Below, in pieces: positions 39,199 through 48,305 of a DNA stretch of 64,000 nucleotides (its first letter is position 1; every line of letters starts with the position of its first letter). A program made the translations under genes and the position numbers. The DNA is taken from contig NZ_STGW01000009.1 of NCBI RefSeq assembly GCF_004912195.1, positions 669 through 64,668 on the forward strand, given 5' to 3'. The notes under the pieces are model-generated. The model was not told the DNA's origin and searched no databases. It was given only the letters and a program-made list of their open reading frames with translations. The DNA is from Nocardioides caeni. GTDB taxonomy: Bacteria > Actinomycetota > Actinomycetes > Propionibacteriales > Nocardioidaceae.

Positions 39199-40527
39199 AT
39201 GACCGACGAGACGTCGCCGATCTGGCCTCGTGTGGAGCCGACCAACCCACGAGGCACCCGCCCGACGGGACCTCCACCGTCCGGGCCGCCTCCGGCGGCA
39301 CCGACCCTCACCCCGGGTCAGCAGCCGCCTGCCGGCTGGCCGCCGGCTCCCCTCCCCCACGGCAGTCCGGGTGGCCCGCCCGCGGGTCCTCCGGGCGGAC
39401 CGCCGGCTCCGCCGCCCGGTTTCGGCGGCTTCGGCCCCACCCCGCCGCCGCGCCGACGACGTCTGGGCCTGGTCATCGGCCTGCTCACCGCACTGGTGCT
39501 GGTGGCCGGGCTGGCCGTGGCCGGGTGGCTCTATGCCACCGGCCGTTTCGGCATCGGCCCGCTGAGCGCGGCCGACAAGGACGCGGCCGCCGCGATCGAG
39601 GACGGCGTCGAGCCCCCGGAGTGGAGCGACGCCGATGCCGTCGCGTGCGCCGTCGACGACCTCGTCGGCGAGCACCGCTCGCCGGGACTCGAGGAGATCG
39701 GGGTCGTCGAGAAGGACGGCGACGACTGGAACTACACCGAGACCTGGGAGCACGACGACGCGGTCGCCTTCTACGAGGAGGTCCTCGACTGCACCGACGA
39801 CTGGTCGCAGGCCGTGGCCGAGACGTGGAGCCTCGAGGACGCCGACTGCCTCGGCGACATCGGCGCCGCGACGATGGGGGCCTGGTTCGCCGCCGAGAAC
39901 CTCACGATCGACGGCGACGAGGACGAGGTCGAGAAGGACCGCGCCGCCGCCGTGGAGGAGCTCGACGACTGCTACCTGGCGACCCCGGCCCTCCCGACGG
40001 TCACGGCCGCACGGGGCTACCGCTCGGTGCAGTTCGCCCTCGACGTCGATGACTCCGATGACTCCGAGGGGGCCGAGGGCGTCGAGCTCAGCGCCGGCCA
40101 ACCGGGCAACCTCGAGCCCGTCACCCGCGACGTCGTGCGCGTCGAGACCGAGGAGGGCGGCGAACGGGCGTGCCTGACGGTCCAGGCGCAACAGACCTAT
40201 GCGTGGGGCTCCACCGGCACGGCCGACGCCGAGACCTGCGGCACGGCGAAGCCGAAGCGGATCTTCTGGAAGAAGGTGCGCTGCACCGACGAGCCCGGCT
40301 GCTACGCGGCTGAGCTGCGCTACGAGGGCTTCGCCGACTACGAGTCGATCACGGCGACGTACACAAGCAACGGCGGCAACTGCCTGTCCACGACCGGCAG
40401 CTGCCGGGACACGGTGGTGACCACGTCGGGCGGCAGGGGACGTGTCGTCACGTGGACCTTCCCGGGCAGCTACTCCGGCACCTTCGTGGCCAAGGTCGGC
40501 CGGCTGAGGACGACCCTGCGCAACTGA
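39199..40527 (+). CDS. Proline-rich single-pass membrane protein with Cys-bearing external domain
   Basis: A 442-residue protein. The cytoplasmic first 90 residues are Pro/Gly-rich. One membrane helix lies at about 96-116 ([24 protein letters not shown]). Outside is an acidic domain (about 130-290) of the DUF4190/septum-formation-like type with paired Cys, and a C-terminal beta domain with four Cys ([28 protein letters not shown]) that probably form disulfides. ATG 39199 follows GAGGGG. I do not recognise a family; similar proteins sit near cell-envelope genes in Nocardioides. Confidence 0.75.
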   Translation: MTDETSPIWPRVEPTNPRGTRPTGPPPSGPPPAAPTLTPGQQPPAGWPPAPLPHGSPGGPPAGPPGGPPAPPPGFGGFGPTPPPRRRRLGLVIGLLTALVLVAGLAVAGWLYATGRFGIGPLSAADKDAAAAIEDGVEPPEWSDADAVACAVDDLVGEHRSPGLEEIGVVEKDGDDWNYTETWEHDDAVAFYEEVLDCTDDWSQAVAETWSLEDADCLGDIGAATMGAWFAAENLTIDGDEDEVEKDRAAAVEELDDCYLATPALPTVTAARGYRSVQFALDVDDSDDSEGAEGVELSAGQPGNLEPVTRDVVRVETEEGGERACLTVQAQQTYAWGSTGTADAETCGTAKPKRIFWKKVRCTDEPGCYAAELRYEGFADYESITATYTSNGGNCLSTTGSCRDTVVTTSGGRGRVVTWTFPGSYSGTFVAKVGRLRTTLRN

Positions 40528-40536
40528 GCGCCCCAC

Positions 40537-40569
40537 TACGGCCCGACTACGGCCCGACTGCGGCCCGAC
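40537..40569 (+). repeat. Three tandem 11-bp repeats upstream of fbiC
   Basis: TACGGCCCGAC (40537), TACGGCCCGAC (40548) and TGCGGCCCGAC (40559) are head to tail, followed by a partial TGCG. The 11-base period keeps each unit on the same face of the helix. They lie about 50-80 bases upstream of the predicted fbiC transcription start. Confidence 0.7.
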
Positions 40570-40617
40570 TGCGCTCTCGCTGGGCGGCCACGACGCGGCA
40601 CGACGACCGGTCGCGGA

Positions 40618-40623
40618 TATCCT
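40618..40623 (+). promoter_or_regulatory. -10 element of leaderless fbiC
   Basis: TATCCT stands exactly 7 bases before the ATG at 40631, so transcription should begin at or very near the start codon. Confidence 0.65.
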
Positions 40624-40630
40624 GAGCAGG

Positions 40631-43204
40631 ATGTCCGACGCCCCCACTCCCCAGCAGATCCGCCGCGCACTCGCCCGTGTCGAGCGCGGCGCTGCCCTCG
40701 ACGTCGCGGAGGCGACCGCGCTGCTGGCGGCGACCGGCGACGACCTCGACCGACTGACCGCCGCGGCCGCGCGTGTCCGCGACGCCGGCCTGCTCGGCGC
40801 CGGCCGGCCGGGCGTGGTGACCTATTCGCCCAAGGTCTTCATTCCGATCACCCGGCTGTGCCGGGACCGGTGCCACTACTGCACGTTCGTGGAGACGCCC
40901 ACGCAGGCAGCCCGGGAGGGCCGGGCCCCCTACCTCTCCCCTGACGAGATCCTCGAGATCGCGCGTCAGGGAGCCGAGCTCGGCTGCCTCGAGGCGCTCT
41001 TCACGCTCGGCGACCGGCCCGAGGACCGCTGGCCCGAGGCACAGGCCTGGCTCGACGAGCAGGGCTACGACTCGACCCTGGCCTACATCCGGGCGATGGC
41101 GATCCGGGTGCTGGAGGAGACCGGTCTCCTGCCCCACCTCAACCCCGGCGTCATGTCGTGGGAGGAGCTCAACCGACTCAGGCCGGTCTCGCCGTCGCTG
41201 GGCATGATGCTCGAGACCACCTCCCGGCGACTGTTCGAGACCAGGGGCGAGGCCCACTACGGCTCCCCCGACAAGGACCCCGAGCTCCGGCTCCGCACCC
41301 TCGAGGACGCCGGGCGTCACGGCATCCCGTTCACCACGGGCCTGCTCGTCGGGATCGGCGAGACGCTCACCGAGCGAGCCGAGACGATCTTCGCGCTGCG
41401 CCAGACCTCCCGCGCCTACGGCGCGATCCAGGAGGTGATCGTCCAGAACTTCCGGGCCAAGCCCGACACCGCGATGCGCCACGTCGACGACCTCGACCTC
41501 GACCCCTACCGTGCCGCGATCGCCGTCACCCGGATCGTGCTCGGCCCGAAGGCGCGGATCCAGGCGCCACCCAACCTCGTCGACCTCGCGGAGTGCCGGG
41601 CCCTGCTCGACGCCGGCGTCGACGACTGGGGCGGCGTCTCACCGCTGACCCCCGACCACGTCAACCCCGAGCGACCGTGGCCCTCGCTGGAGCGGTTGCG
41701 CTCGATCACCGCGGCCTGCGGCTTCGAGCTGAAGGCCCGGCTGACCGTGCACCCCGAGTACGTCGTCGGGGCGCTCCAGCGGGGTGAGGCGTGGATCGAT
41801 CCGCGCCTGCACGCCCACGTCGCCGCCCTGGCGGAGCTCGACGGACCGATGGCCGGACTGGCGATCCCCGACGTCCGGCCGAGCGGCCTGCCGTGGCAGG
41901 AGCCCGACGTCGTACTGGAGTCGGCGGGCCGGACCGATCTGTTCGCGGCCGTCGACAGCGAGGGTCGCACCGACGACCGGCGCAGCGACTTCGCCTCCGT
42001 CTATGGCGACTGGGACGCGGTCGGCGAGGCGGCCGCCCGAACGGGATTGATCGACGGCGCGCCCGCGGTGCTGCACGCCGAGGGTCGCGAGGCCCTCGCG
42101 GCCGCGGAGGCCGCCGCGGAGTCGGGCCTGGTCGACCTGGGCGACGAGCACGCGCTGACGCTGATGACGGCCGAGGGCGACCTCCTTCGGCAGGTCACCC
42201 GGCTGGCCGACGAGCTGCGCAAGGACGTCGTCGGTGACGCGGTCACCTATGTCGTCAACAGGAACATCAACTTCACCAACGTCTGCTACGTCGGCTGCCG
42301 CTTCTGCGCCTTCGCGCAGCGCAAGACCGACGCCGACGCCTACTCCCTGTCCTACGACGAGGTCGCCGACCGCGCCCAGGAAGCGTGGGACCTGGGCGCC
42401 ACCGAGGTCTGCATGCAGGGCGGCATCGACCCCGAGCTCCCCGCCGACGCCTACTTCGACATCGCCGCCGCCGTCCGCAAGCGCGTCCCGGAGATGCACG
42501 TCCACGCCTTCTCCCCGATGGAGGTCGTCAACGGCACCGCCCGCACCGGGTTGTCCATCGAGGACTTCCTCATCAAGGCCCGCGAGTCCGGTCTGGGCTC
42601 GCTGCCCGGCACGGCGGCGGAGATCCTCGATGACGAGGTCCGCTGGGTGCTGACCAAGGGCAAGCTGCCCGCCCGCACCTGGGTCGAGATCGTCTCCACC
42701 GCGCACCGCATCGGCCTGCCGACCACCTCGACGATGATGTACGGCCACGTGGACAACCCGCGCCACTGGGTCGGGCACCTCAACGTCCTCAAGGGTGTCC
42801 AGGACACCGCGCGCGACAACGGCAGCAGCGGCTTCACGGAGTTCGTCCCGCTGCCCTTCGTCCACACCAGCGCGCCGATCTATCTCGCCGGCGTCGCCCG
42901 CCCCGGCCCCACGCTGCGCGACAACCTCGCCGTCCACGCGATGGCCCGGATCATGCTCCACGGCCGCATCGACAACATCCAGACCAGCTGGGTCAAGCTC
43001 GGCATCGAGGGCACCCGCGCCATGCTCGAGGCCGGCGCCAACGACCTCGGCGGCACGCTCATGGAGGAGACCATCTCCCGGATGGCCGGCTCGGAGCACG
43101 GCTCGGCCAAGACCGTCGCCGAGCTGGTCGAGATCGGGGCCGGCATCGACCGCCCGGTCCGCGAGCGCACCACACTCTACGGAACGCCACCGACCCGCTC
43201 CTGA
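40631..43204 (+). CDS. fbiC: Bifunctional FO synthase (CofG-CofH fusion)
   Basis: This 857-residue enzyme makes FO, the deazaflavin precursor of F420, from 5-amino-6-ribitylamino-uracil and tyrosine. It has two radical SAM domains. The N-terminal CofG part has CRDRCHYC near residue 77 and the C-terminal CofH part has CYVGCRFC near residue 551, each a CxxxCxxC iron-sulfur motif. Other family segments are [27 protein letters not shown], [14 protein letters not shown] and [18 protein letters not shown]. Start codon choice is supported by TATCCT 7 bases upstream. The 3' end overlaps the convergent DUF4126 gene by 28 bases. It supplies F420 for the reductases nearby. Confidence 0.97.
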   Translation: MSDAPTPQQIRRALARVERGAALDVAEATALLAATGDDLDRLTAAAARVRDAGLLGAGRPGVVTYSPKVFIPITRLCRDRCHYCTFVETPTQAAREGRAPYLSPDEILEIARQGAELGCLEALFTLGDRPEDRWPEAQAWLDEQGYDSTLAYIRAMAIRVLEETGLLPHLNPGVMSWEELNRLRPVSPSLGMMLETTSRRLFETRGEAHYGSPDKDPELRLRTLEDAGRHGIPFTTGLLVGIGETLTERAETIFALRQTSRAYGAIQEVIVQNFRAKPDTAMRHVDDLDLDPYRAAIAVTRIVLGPKARIQAPPNLVDLAECRALLDAGVDDWGGVSPLTPDHVNPERPWPSLERLRSITAACGFELKARLTVHPEYVVGALQRGEAWIDPRLHAHVAALAELDGPMAGLAIPDVRPSGLPWQEPDVVLESAGRTDLFAAVDSEGRTDDRRSDFASVYGDWDAVGEAAARTGLIDGAPAVLHAEGREALAAAEAAAESGLVDLGDEHALTLMTAEGDLLRQVTRLADELRKDVVGDAVTYVVNRNINFTNVCYVGCRFCAFAQRKTDADAYSLSYDEVADRAQEAWDLGATEVCMQGGIDPELPADAYFDIAAAVRKRVPEMHVHAFSPMEVVNGTARTGLSIEDFLIKARESGLGSLPGTAAEILDDEVRWVLTKGKLPARTWVEIVSTAHRIGLPTTSTMMYGHVDNPRHWVGHLNVLKGVQDTARDNGSSGFTEFVPLPFVHTSAPIYLAGVARPGPTLRDNLAVHAMARIMLHGRIDNIQTSWVKLGIEGTRAMLEAGANDLGGTLMEETISRMAGSEHGSAKTVAELVEIGAGIDRPVRERTTLYGTPPTRS

Positions 43205-43782
43205 CGGCGCTCCCGCCAGGCCTTGAGCCGTCGCCAGCCGCGGCGGACCAGCTTCCAGGCGAGCCAGAGCAGGAGCAGTCCGAGCAGGAGCAGGATCCCG
43301 GCGATGACCGCGGCGAGCACCGGGTGCTCGATCGCGAACCAGACCACGCCCAGCACGACGACGTCCTCGGCGAGGCTGATGCCGAGGTTGGTGAACGGCT
43401 CGGGCGAGGTGTTGGCCGCGATCCGGGTGCCCGACTTGACGGTGTGCGAGACGAGCGCGGTGCCGCCGCCCACCGAGCCTCCGGCGAGCGCGTTCAGCGA
43501 CTCCGAGTCGCCGGCGAAGAGCACGCCGAGCACCCCGCCGACCACCGGGCGGATCGCCGTCGAGACGGCATCCCAGGCCGAGTCGACGTAGGGCACCTTG
43601 TCCGCGACGAACTCGAAGGCATAGAGCAGGGCCGCGATGCCGAGCACCTCGGTGCGGCCGAGCACGTCGGGGATCTCCTCGACCGAGCCCACCCGATCGG
43701 CGATGCCCAGCACGAGCAGCACCAGATAGCTGTTGATGCCGCTGGCCCACCCCGAGGTGAACGTGAGGGCGAGTGATTCCAC
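43177..43782 (-). CDS. DUF4126 membrane protein
   Basis: A 201-residue integral membrane protein of the DUF4126 type: [21 protein letters not shown] at the start, the loop [20 protein letters not shown] and [20 protein letters not shown] are characteristic. The C-terminus is basic ([17 protein letters not shown]) and probably cytoplasmic. Function is unknown. GTG 43782 has TACCCT (43794-43789) 6 bases upstream, a leaderless pattern. Its last codons overlap the end of fbiC on the other strand. Confidence 0.87.
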   Translation of the reverse strand: MESLALTFTSGWASGINSYLVLLVLGIADRVGSVEEIPDVLGRTEVLGIAALLYAFEFVADKVPYVDSAWDAVSTAIRPVVGGVLGVLFAGDSESLNALAGGSVGGGTALVSHTVKSGTRIAANTSPEPFTNLGISLAEDVVVLGVVWFAIEHPVLAAVIAGILLLLGLLLLWLAWKLVRRGWRRLKAWRERRQERVGGVP

Positions 43783-43846
43783 GCGCACAGGGTACGGCGA
43801 GACGGTCCGCCCGTCCGGGACGACGACGCCAGCGAAGGAGTCACCG

Positions 43847-44326
43847 ATGAGCACCCAGGACACCCCCGCAGATCCCGCCGACCGCGAGGAGTACGACGGC
43901 TACAGCGTCGACGACGAGACGCAGCTCGACCCCGCCGACACCCTCGAGGACCAGGATCTCGACGACGAGCTCGACCGCGGCTACTCCCCGCCCGAGAAGC
44001 CCCTCGGCGTGGACCGCTACGGCACGACGCCGTGGGAGGCCGCCCACCCGAGGCCGCTCGAGGACCGGCTGGGCGAGGAGGAGCCCGACGTGGGGACGAC
44101 GGAGGCGACCGACGACGACGGGCTGCCGCACGAGGCCGACGAGGAGGGCCGCGAGGTAGGCGACCGTCGGGCCGGCCGCCTCGTCGACCCGGACGAGGGC
44201 GTCCGCGGCGACCGGGAGAAGGACCTGCTCGCGAGCGACGTCGGGATCGACGGTGCCGCGGCCAGCGCCGAGGAGGCGGCCATGCACGTCATCGACGACA
44301 CCGATCCCTCGGATCCGAGGGGCTGA
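43847..44326 (+). CDS. DUF5709 acidic protein
   Basis: A 159-residue, strongly acidic and hydrophilic protein (EEYDGYSVDDETQLDPADTL, LDDELDRGYSPPEKPLGVDR, TTPWEAAHPRPLEDRL) with no membrane segment or signal peptide. The order of these motifs fits DUF5709, which is common in actinobacteria and of unknown function, possibly stress-related. It ends AAMHVIDDTDPSDPRG. ATG 43847 is preceded by AAGGAG at 6 bases. Confidence 0.88.
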   Translation: MSTQDTPADPADREEYDGYSVDDETQLDPADTLEDQDLDDELDRGYSPPEKPLGVDRYGTTPWEAAHPRPLEDRLGEEEPDVGTTEATDDDGLPHEADEEGREVGDRRAGRLVDPDEGVRGDREKDLLASDVGIDGAAASAEEAAMHVIDDTDPSDPRG

Positions 44327-44409
44327 TCGGCGGCCTCCCGGGTACTGCGAGAGCAGGTCGCTGGGGGATCGAGTGTCCACCGGTCGACCCCAGACAAAGG
44401 AGGGTAATC

Positions 44410-44553
44410 GTGGCACTCATCTTGTGGATCCTGGCCGTCATCCTGGTCGTCTCGGGCATCGTCAGCCTCGTGCGCGGGGAGGTCCTCTGGGGCGTCGTGC
44501 TCATCGTCGTCGGACTGCTCGTCGGTCCCGGTGGCGTGAGCATCTTCACCTGA
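44410..44553 (+). CDS. GPGG-motif small membrane protein
   Basis: A 47-residue protein, nearly all hydrophobic, with two short helices (LILWILAVILVVSGIVSLV and VLWGVVLIVVGLLV) and the C-terminal GPGGVSIFT motif that names this actinobacterial family. The function is unknown. GTG 44410 has a near-perfect AAAGGAGGG 5 bases upstream, which makes translation convincing despite the small size. A terminator follows. Confidence 0.88.
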   Translation: MALILWILAVILVVSGIVSLVRGEVLWGVVLIVVGLLVGPGGVSIFT

Positions 44554-44572
44554 CGGCCGCCGTCGTGTCCTG

Positions 44573-44606
44573 CCGAGCCCCCCGGGAGCCCACCCGGGGG
44601 GTTCGG
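44573..44606. terminator. Terminator after the GPGG gene
   Basis: A 14-bp stem (CCGAGCCCCCCGGG with CCCGGGGGGTTCGG, one G-T wobble) and a 6-base loop between convergent genes. Confidence 0.7.
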
Positions 44607-44643
44607 CGCGTCCGGGGACGGGAGACCGACGGGACCGGCCGGG

Positions 44644-46173
44644 TCACCTGCCGACGTACTCGTCGCGCAGCCGGCCCTTGACCATCTTGCCGGTGGGCGT
44701 GCGCGGCAGCTCCGCACGGAAGTGGAACTCGCGCGGGACCTTGTAGTGCGCGATCCGCTCACGGGCGTGGTCGCGGAGCTCGGCGGCGAGGGCGTCGTCG
44801 GCGACGACGCCCGGCGCGGGCTGGACGAAGGCGACGACCCGCTCCCCCATCTCCTCGTCCGGGACGCCGATCACGGCGATGTCGCCGACCGCGTCGTGGA
44901 GGGTGAAGAGGTCCTCGATCTCCTGCGGATAGATGTTGACCCCGCCGCTGATGATCATGAAGGCCTTGCGGTCGGTCAGGTAGAGGAAGCCCTCGCCGTC
45001 GAGGTAGCCGAGGTCGCCGACGGTCGTCCAGTTGGGGTGGTCGGGGTGCTCGGTGCTCCGTGTCTTCTCCGGGTCGTTGTGATAGCTGAAGTTGCGGACC
45101 TCGCGCTCGAAGTAGATCGTGCCGATCTCCCCGACGCCGACCTCGGCGCCCGTCTCCTCGTCGACGATGTGCGGGATCCCCAGGAGGGCCTTGCCGACCG
45201 AGCCGGGGTGGGTGAGCCACTCCTCCGAGCCGATCTTGGTCGAGCCGTTGGCCTCGGTGGAGGCGTAGTACTCCTCCACGATCGGGCCGAGCCAGTCGAT
45301 CATGCGGCGCTTGACGTCGATCGGGCACGGGGCGGCGGCGTGGATGACGCAGCGCAGGCTCGAGACGTCGCGCGCCAGGCGCACCTCCTCGGGCAGCTTG
45401 AGCAGCCGGACGAACATCGTCGGCACCATCTGGGTGTGCGTCACCCGGTGCTGCTCGATGGCCGCGAGGGCGCCCTCGGCATCGAAGCGTTCCATCATCA
45501 CCAGCGTGCCGCCGACGGTGTGCACGACGCCGCCGAAACGAAGCGGCGCGGCGTGATAGACCGGCGCGGGCGAGAGGTAGACGACGTCCTCGCCCATCTC
45601 GTAGACCGCCCCGAAGACCGTCGGGTAGAGGTAGCCGGGCTCGTCGACGGCGATCGGCGGCAGCGGCGGCTTGATCCCCTTGGGCCGGCCGGTGGTGCCG
45701 CTGGAGTAGAGCAGGTCGTCGCCGTGGGGCTGCTCGGGCAGCGGCTCGGTGCTCGCCGCGGCCAACGCCGTCTCGTAGTCGTCGTAACCGGCGATCTCGC
45801 CGCCCACGGCGAGCCGGTGCGGCACGTCGACGTCGAGGCCCTCGACCATGTCGGCGAGCGCGGCCGAGGCGACGATCGCCCTGGCCCCGCAGTCGGCGAC
45901 GATGTAGGACGTCTCGGCAGCGCTGAGGTGGCTGTTGACGGCGGTGATGTAGAGGCCCGAGCGGAGCGCCGCCCAATAGACCTCGTAGGCCTCCGGCCTG
46001 TTGTCGCTGACCAGCGCGACGACGTCGCCGACACCGAGGCCGGCCTCGCGGAGGTGGTGGGCGAGCCGCAGGCTGCGCTCGTCGAGCTCGGCGTAGGTGA
46101 GCGTCCGGCCGGAGCCGGCCATGATCAGCGCTGGCTTGTCGGGGTTCTTGGCGGCCCAGGTTCCGGGATACAT
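44644..46173 (-). CDS. Acyl-CoA synthetase (AMP-forming)
   Basis: A 509-residue ANL-superfamily enzyme that activates a carboxylic acid to an acyl-adenylate and then a CoA thioester. Motifs are LLYSSGTTGRPKGIKPP (ATP loop, near residue 150), EEYYASTEANGSTKI (in place of YGxTE), VGDLGYLDGEGFLYLTDRK and the C-terminal PRTPTGKMVKGRLRDEY with the catalytic Lys. The loop lacks extra residues of very-long-chain types; steroid side chain, cholate or aromatic acids are possible substrates. It is 44 bases downstream of the FAD oxidoreductase gene and may be co-transcribed with it. Confidence 0.93.
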   Translation of the reverse strand: MYPGTWAAKNPDKPALIMAGSGRTLTYAELDERSLRLAHHLREAGLGVGDVVALVSDNRPEAYEVYWAALRSGLYITAVNSHLSAAETSYIVADCGARAIVASAALADMVEGLDVDVPHRLAVGGEIAGYDDYETALAAASTEPLPEQPHGDDLLYSSGTTGRPKGIKPPLPPIAVDEPGYLYPTVFGAVYEMGEDVVYLSPAPVYHAAPLRFGGVVHTVGGTLVMMERFDAEGALAAIEQHRVTHTQMVPTMFVRLLKLPEEVRLARDVSSLRCVIHAAAPCPIDVKRRMIDWLGPIVEEYYASTEANGSTKIGSEEWLTHPGSVGKALLGIPHIVDEETGAEVGVGEIGTIYFEREVRNFSYHNDPEKTRSTEHPDHPNWTTVGDLGYLDGEGFLYLTDRKAFMIISGGVNIYPQEIEDLFTLHDAVGDIAVIGVPDEEMGERVVAFVQPAPGVVADDALAAELRDHARERIAHYKVPREFHFRAELPRTPTGKMVKGRLRDEYVGR

Positions 46174-46217
46174 GCCCCCGAGCCTGCCAGTAGCGCGGGT
46201 CACACCCAAGAGATTTT

Positions 46218-47375
46218 TCAACGATTGTTCGGTTGTGTTGCGGTGTCGCCACGGACCCCGCGATAGATCCCCCGGCGCACGATCCACGGTTGCAGGATCC
46301 GTCGCACCGTCCACGCCGGGAAGCGGAACGGCCGTCCATTGGGGGCAAACACCCGCAGGCCGTCCGGCTCGACGCCGAGGACCGATCCCCACCGCCTCCG
46401 GGGAGCGTTGAAGGAGCCCAGCGCACCACCTGCCAGCTGCCGGCGGATGTTGCGGGCGAGCAGCTTGTCGGCGCGGTTGCGGGCCGAGGAGCGCAGCGGG
46501 TCGGTGGCCGCCACGTCGCCGATGGCGAAGACGGTGTCGGCCGTCGTCGACTGCAGTCCCGGGCGGACCGCCACGAAGCCGTCGTCGTCGAGGAGCTCCG
46601 CCGGCAGCCACGCGGTGTTGGGTTGCACCCGGCCGATCGTCCAGAGCACGGCCTCGGCGGCGGTCGGATCCTGACCGGTGGTCCACGCGACGACGCCGGA
46701 GGTGATGGCGTCGCCCGCGAAGCCGTCCGGTACGACGGCACGGTGGCCGGGCAGCAGCTCGACACCGGCCGCGACCAGTCGGCGCTCGACGTGCTCCCAG
46801 GTGCGGCGGTGGTGCTGGACCAGTGCCCGCTCCCCCGGGAACGCGAGCCGGACCCGGTGCTCGGGCCAGCGCAGGGCGAGCTGCAGAGCGCTGCTGACCG
46901 CAGCCGCACCGCCGCCCACGACGAGGACGTCGCGAGCATCGGCCAGCTGCCGGTGCGGCTCCACCAGGGCGGCCTCCACGGAGGCCTCGTCCACGAGGTC
47001 CGGCCGGCGCCAGAAGCCGTTGGTCACGCCCGTCGCGATCACGAGGACGTCCCAGTGCTCCGTGGTGTGCGAGCCGTCGTACTGCCGCAGGGAGAGGGTG
47101 TGGCCGGCCAGGTCGAGCGCGGTGGCCTCGGCGTGCACGACGCGCACGCGGTCGAGACCCTTGAACCGGTCGAACGACCAGCGGTAGTCACGCTGCCAGT
47201 CCTCGGGCCGGGCCAGGCGCAGGCCGAGCTCCTGGCCGCTCACGTGGCCCGGGCGGGTCGAGATCCCGACGACCTCGAGGCCACGCCGACGTGCCAGGTG
47301 CAGGGCGGTCAGCAGACCGCTGTCACCGAGACCGACGACGACGATGCGCGGCACGTCGGGATCAGGCAGCGGCAC
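46218..47375 (-). CDS. FAD-dependent pyridine nucleotide oxidoreductase
   Basis: A 385-residue protein of the AIF/NDH-2-like class. It has an N-terminal FAD-binding Rossmann motif (VVVGLGDSGLLTALHLARRRG), a second NAD(P) motif (DVLVVGGGAAAVSSALQLAL), the ATGV segment and the FAD site FAIGDVAATDPL. GTG 47375 overlaps the stop of the DUF1295 gene by 14 bases with no good ribosome site, so translation is probably coupled; GTG 47354 is an alternative start. The substrate is unknown. An AACGA...TCGGTT dyad overlaps its last codons. Confidence 0.88.
   Translation of the reverse strand: MPLPDPDVPRIVVVGLGDSGLLTALHLARRRGLEVVGISTRPGHVSGQELGLRLARPEDWQRDYRWSFDRFKGLDRVRVVHAEATALDLAGHTLSLRQYDGSHTTEHWDVLVIATGVTNGFWRRPDLVDEASVEAALVEPHRQLADARDVLVVGGGAAAVSSALQLALRWPEHRVRLAFPGERALVQHHRRTWEHVERRLVAAGVELLPGHRAVVPDGFAGDAITSGVVAWTTGQDPTAAEAVLWTIGRVQPNTAWLPAELLDDDGFVAVRPGLQSTTADTVFAIGDVAATDPLRSSARNRADKLLARNIRRQLAGGALGSFNAPRRRWGSVLGVEPDGLRVFAPNGRPFRFPAWTVRRILQPWIVRRGIYRGVRGDTATQPNNR
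46220..46234. promoter_or_regulatory. Imperfect dyad before the acyl-CoA synthetase gene
   Basis: AACGATTGTTCGGTT pairs AACGA with TCGGTT (one extra base) and lies 46-61 bases before the synthetase ATG, in an AT-rich patch with TTTTTC next to it. It resembles a TetR-type operator. The evidence is the sequence shape only. Confidence 0.3.
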
Positions 47376-48249
47376 GGCGCTTCGGCGGGCGCGGCACGAG
47401 CCGCGGGATCCGGCCGATCACGTCCTGGTAGCCCGGGCGTCGCTCCAGGCTGCGCTTCTCCATCATCGGGATGCTGGCGAACTGGAACATGAGGGTCATC
47501 GCGACCGCGCCGAGGACCAGCCACCACCAGTCCTCCGGCGACCCGGCGATCGCGAAGAGCGCCAGCGCCCACCAGAAGCTGACCTCACCGAAGTAGTTCG
47601 GGTGCCGCGACCACGACCACAGCCCGCTCTCCATCGCCTGCCCGGGCTGGCGGACCTCGATGAAACGGCGCATCTGGGCATCGGCCACGAACTGCAGGAT
47701 CGGCGCCGCGATGCCGACGAGGAACGCCACGATGTCGAGCCAGCCCAGTGGCTCGCCGGGGCGGGCGAGGACGGCGTACGCCGGGATCAGGGCAGCGAAG
47801 ACGATCAGCGTCGGGACCAGGTGGATGGCGACGAAGTCCACGACCAGCTCGAGGCGACCGGCGCCGTCGCGCAGCGGGGCGTAGCGGAAGTCCTCGTGGT
47901 GCATCCCGGGCCAGTCGTGGATCCAGTTGCCGGTGAGCCGGATCGCCCAGACGAACACGACGACGGTCAGCAGCATCGATCGGCCGTCGTCGACACCCGT
48001 TGCGTCGGCGGCCACCGCCCAGAAGACGACCAGGACGGGCGGCAGCACGCTCCAGTAGGGGTCGTAGCAGCTGGAGTTGCGGTGGATCCGGCTGCCGACG
48101 AACACCAGCACGGTCGCGATCACGTCCGCGATCAGCGCGTCGAGCCACAGGTGGTCGGTGCGCGGCGCCCAGGCGAGGTAGGCGATCGCGGCGCCGAACG
48201 CGACCAGGTAGACGAGGCCCACCCGGGCCAGGGAGGTGGCTTTGCTCAC
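47362..48249 (-). CDS. DUF1295 (steroid 5-alpha-reductase-like) membrane protein
   Basis: A 295-residue protein with about seven membrane helices. The C-terminal part has the family pattern MESGLWSWSRHPNYFGEVSFWW and MEKRSLERRPGYQDVI that places it in the DUF1295 branch of the steroid reductase and isoprenylcysteine methyltransferase fold, usually NADPH-dependent. GTG 48249 has TAGCGT (48262-48257) 7 bases upstream, so it seems leaderless. A KstR-like operator stands directly behind this -10. The context suggests reduction of a steroid-like substrate, which is inference. Confidence 0.87.
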   Translation of the reverse strand: MSKATSLARVGLVYLVAFGAAIAYLAWAPRTDHLWLDALIADVIATVLVFVGSRIHRNSSCYDPYWSVLPPVLVVFWAVAADATGVDDGRSMLLTVVVFVWAIRLTGNWIHDWPGMHHEDFRYAPLRDGAGRLELVVDFVAIHLVPTLIVFAALIPAYAVLARPGEPLGWLDIVAFLVGIAAPILQFVADAQMRRFIEVRQPGQAMESGLWSWSRHPNYFGEVSFWWALALFAIAGSPEDWWWLVLGAVAMTLMFQFASIPMMEKRSLERRPGYQDVIGRIPRLVPRPPKRRAAA

Positions 48250-48263
48250 ACGCGGGACGCTAC

Positions 48264-48277
48264 AGGAACGTGTTCTA
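48264..48277. promoter_or_regulatory. KstR-like operator
   Basis: AGGAACGTGTTCTA fits the KstR consensus TNNAACNNGTTNNA at seven of eight fixed positions (A replaces the first T). It lies next to the -10 of the DUF1295 gene, about 15-28 bases before its start. KstR represses cholesterol catabolism genes in mycobacteria and rhodococci. Confidence 0.6.
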
Positions 48278-48305
48278 GTTTGGCGACGGTTCGGTGGTCC
48301 CGATG

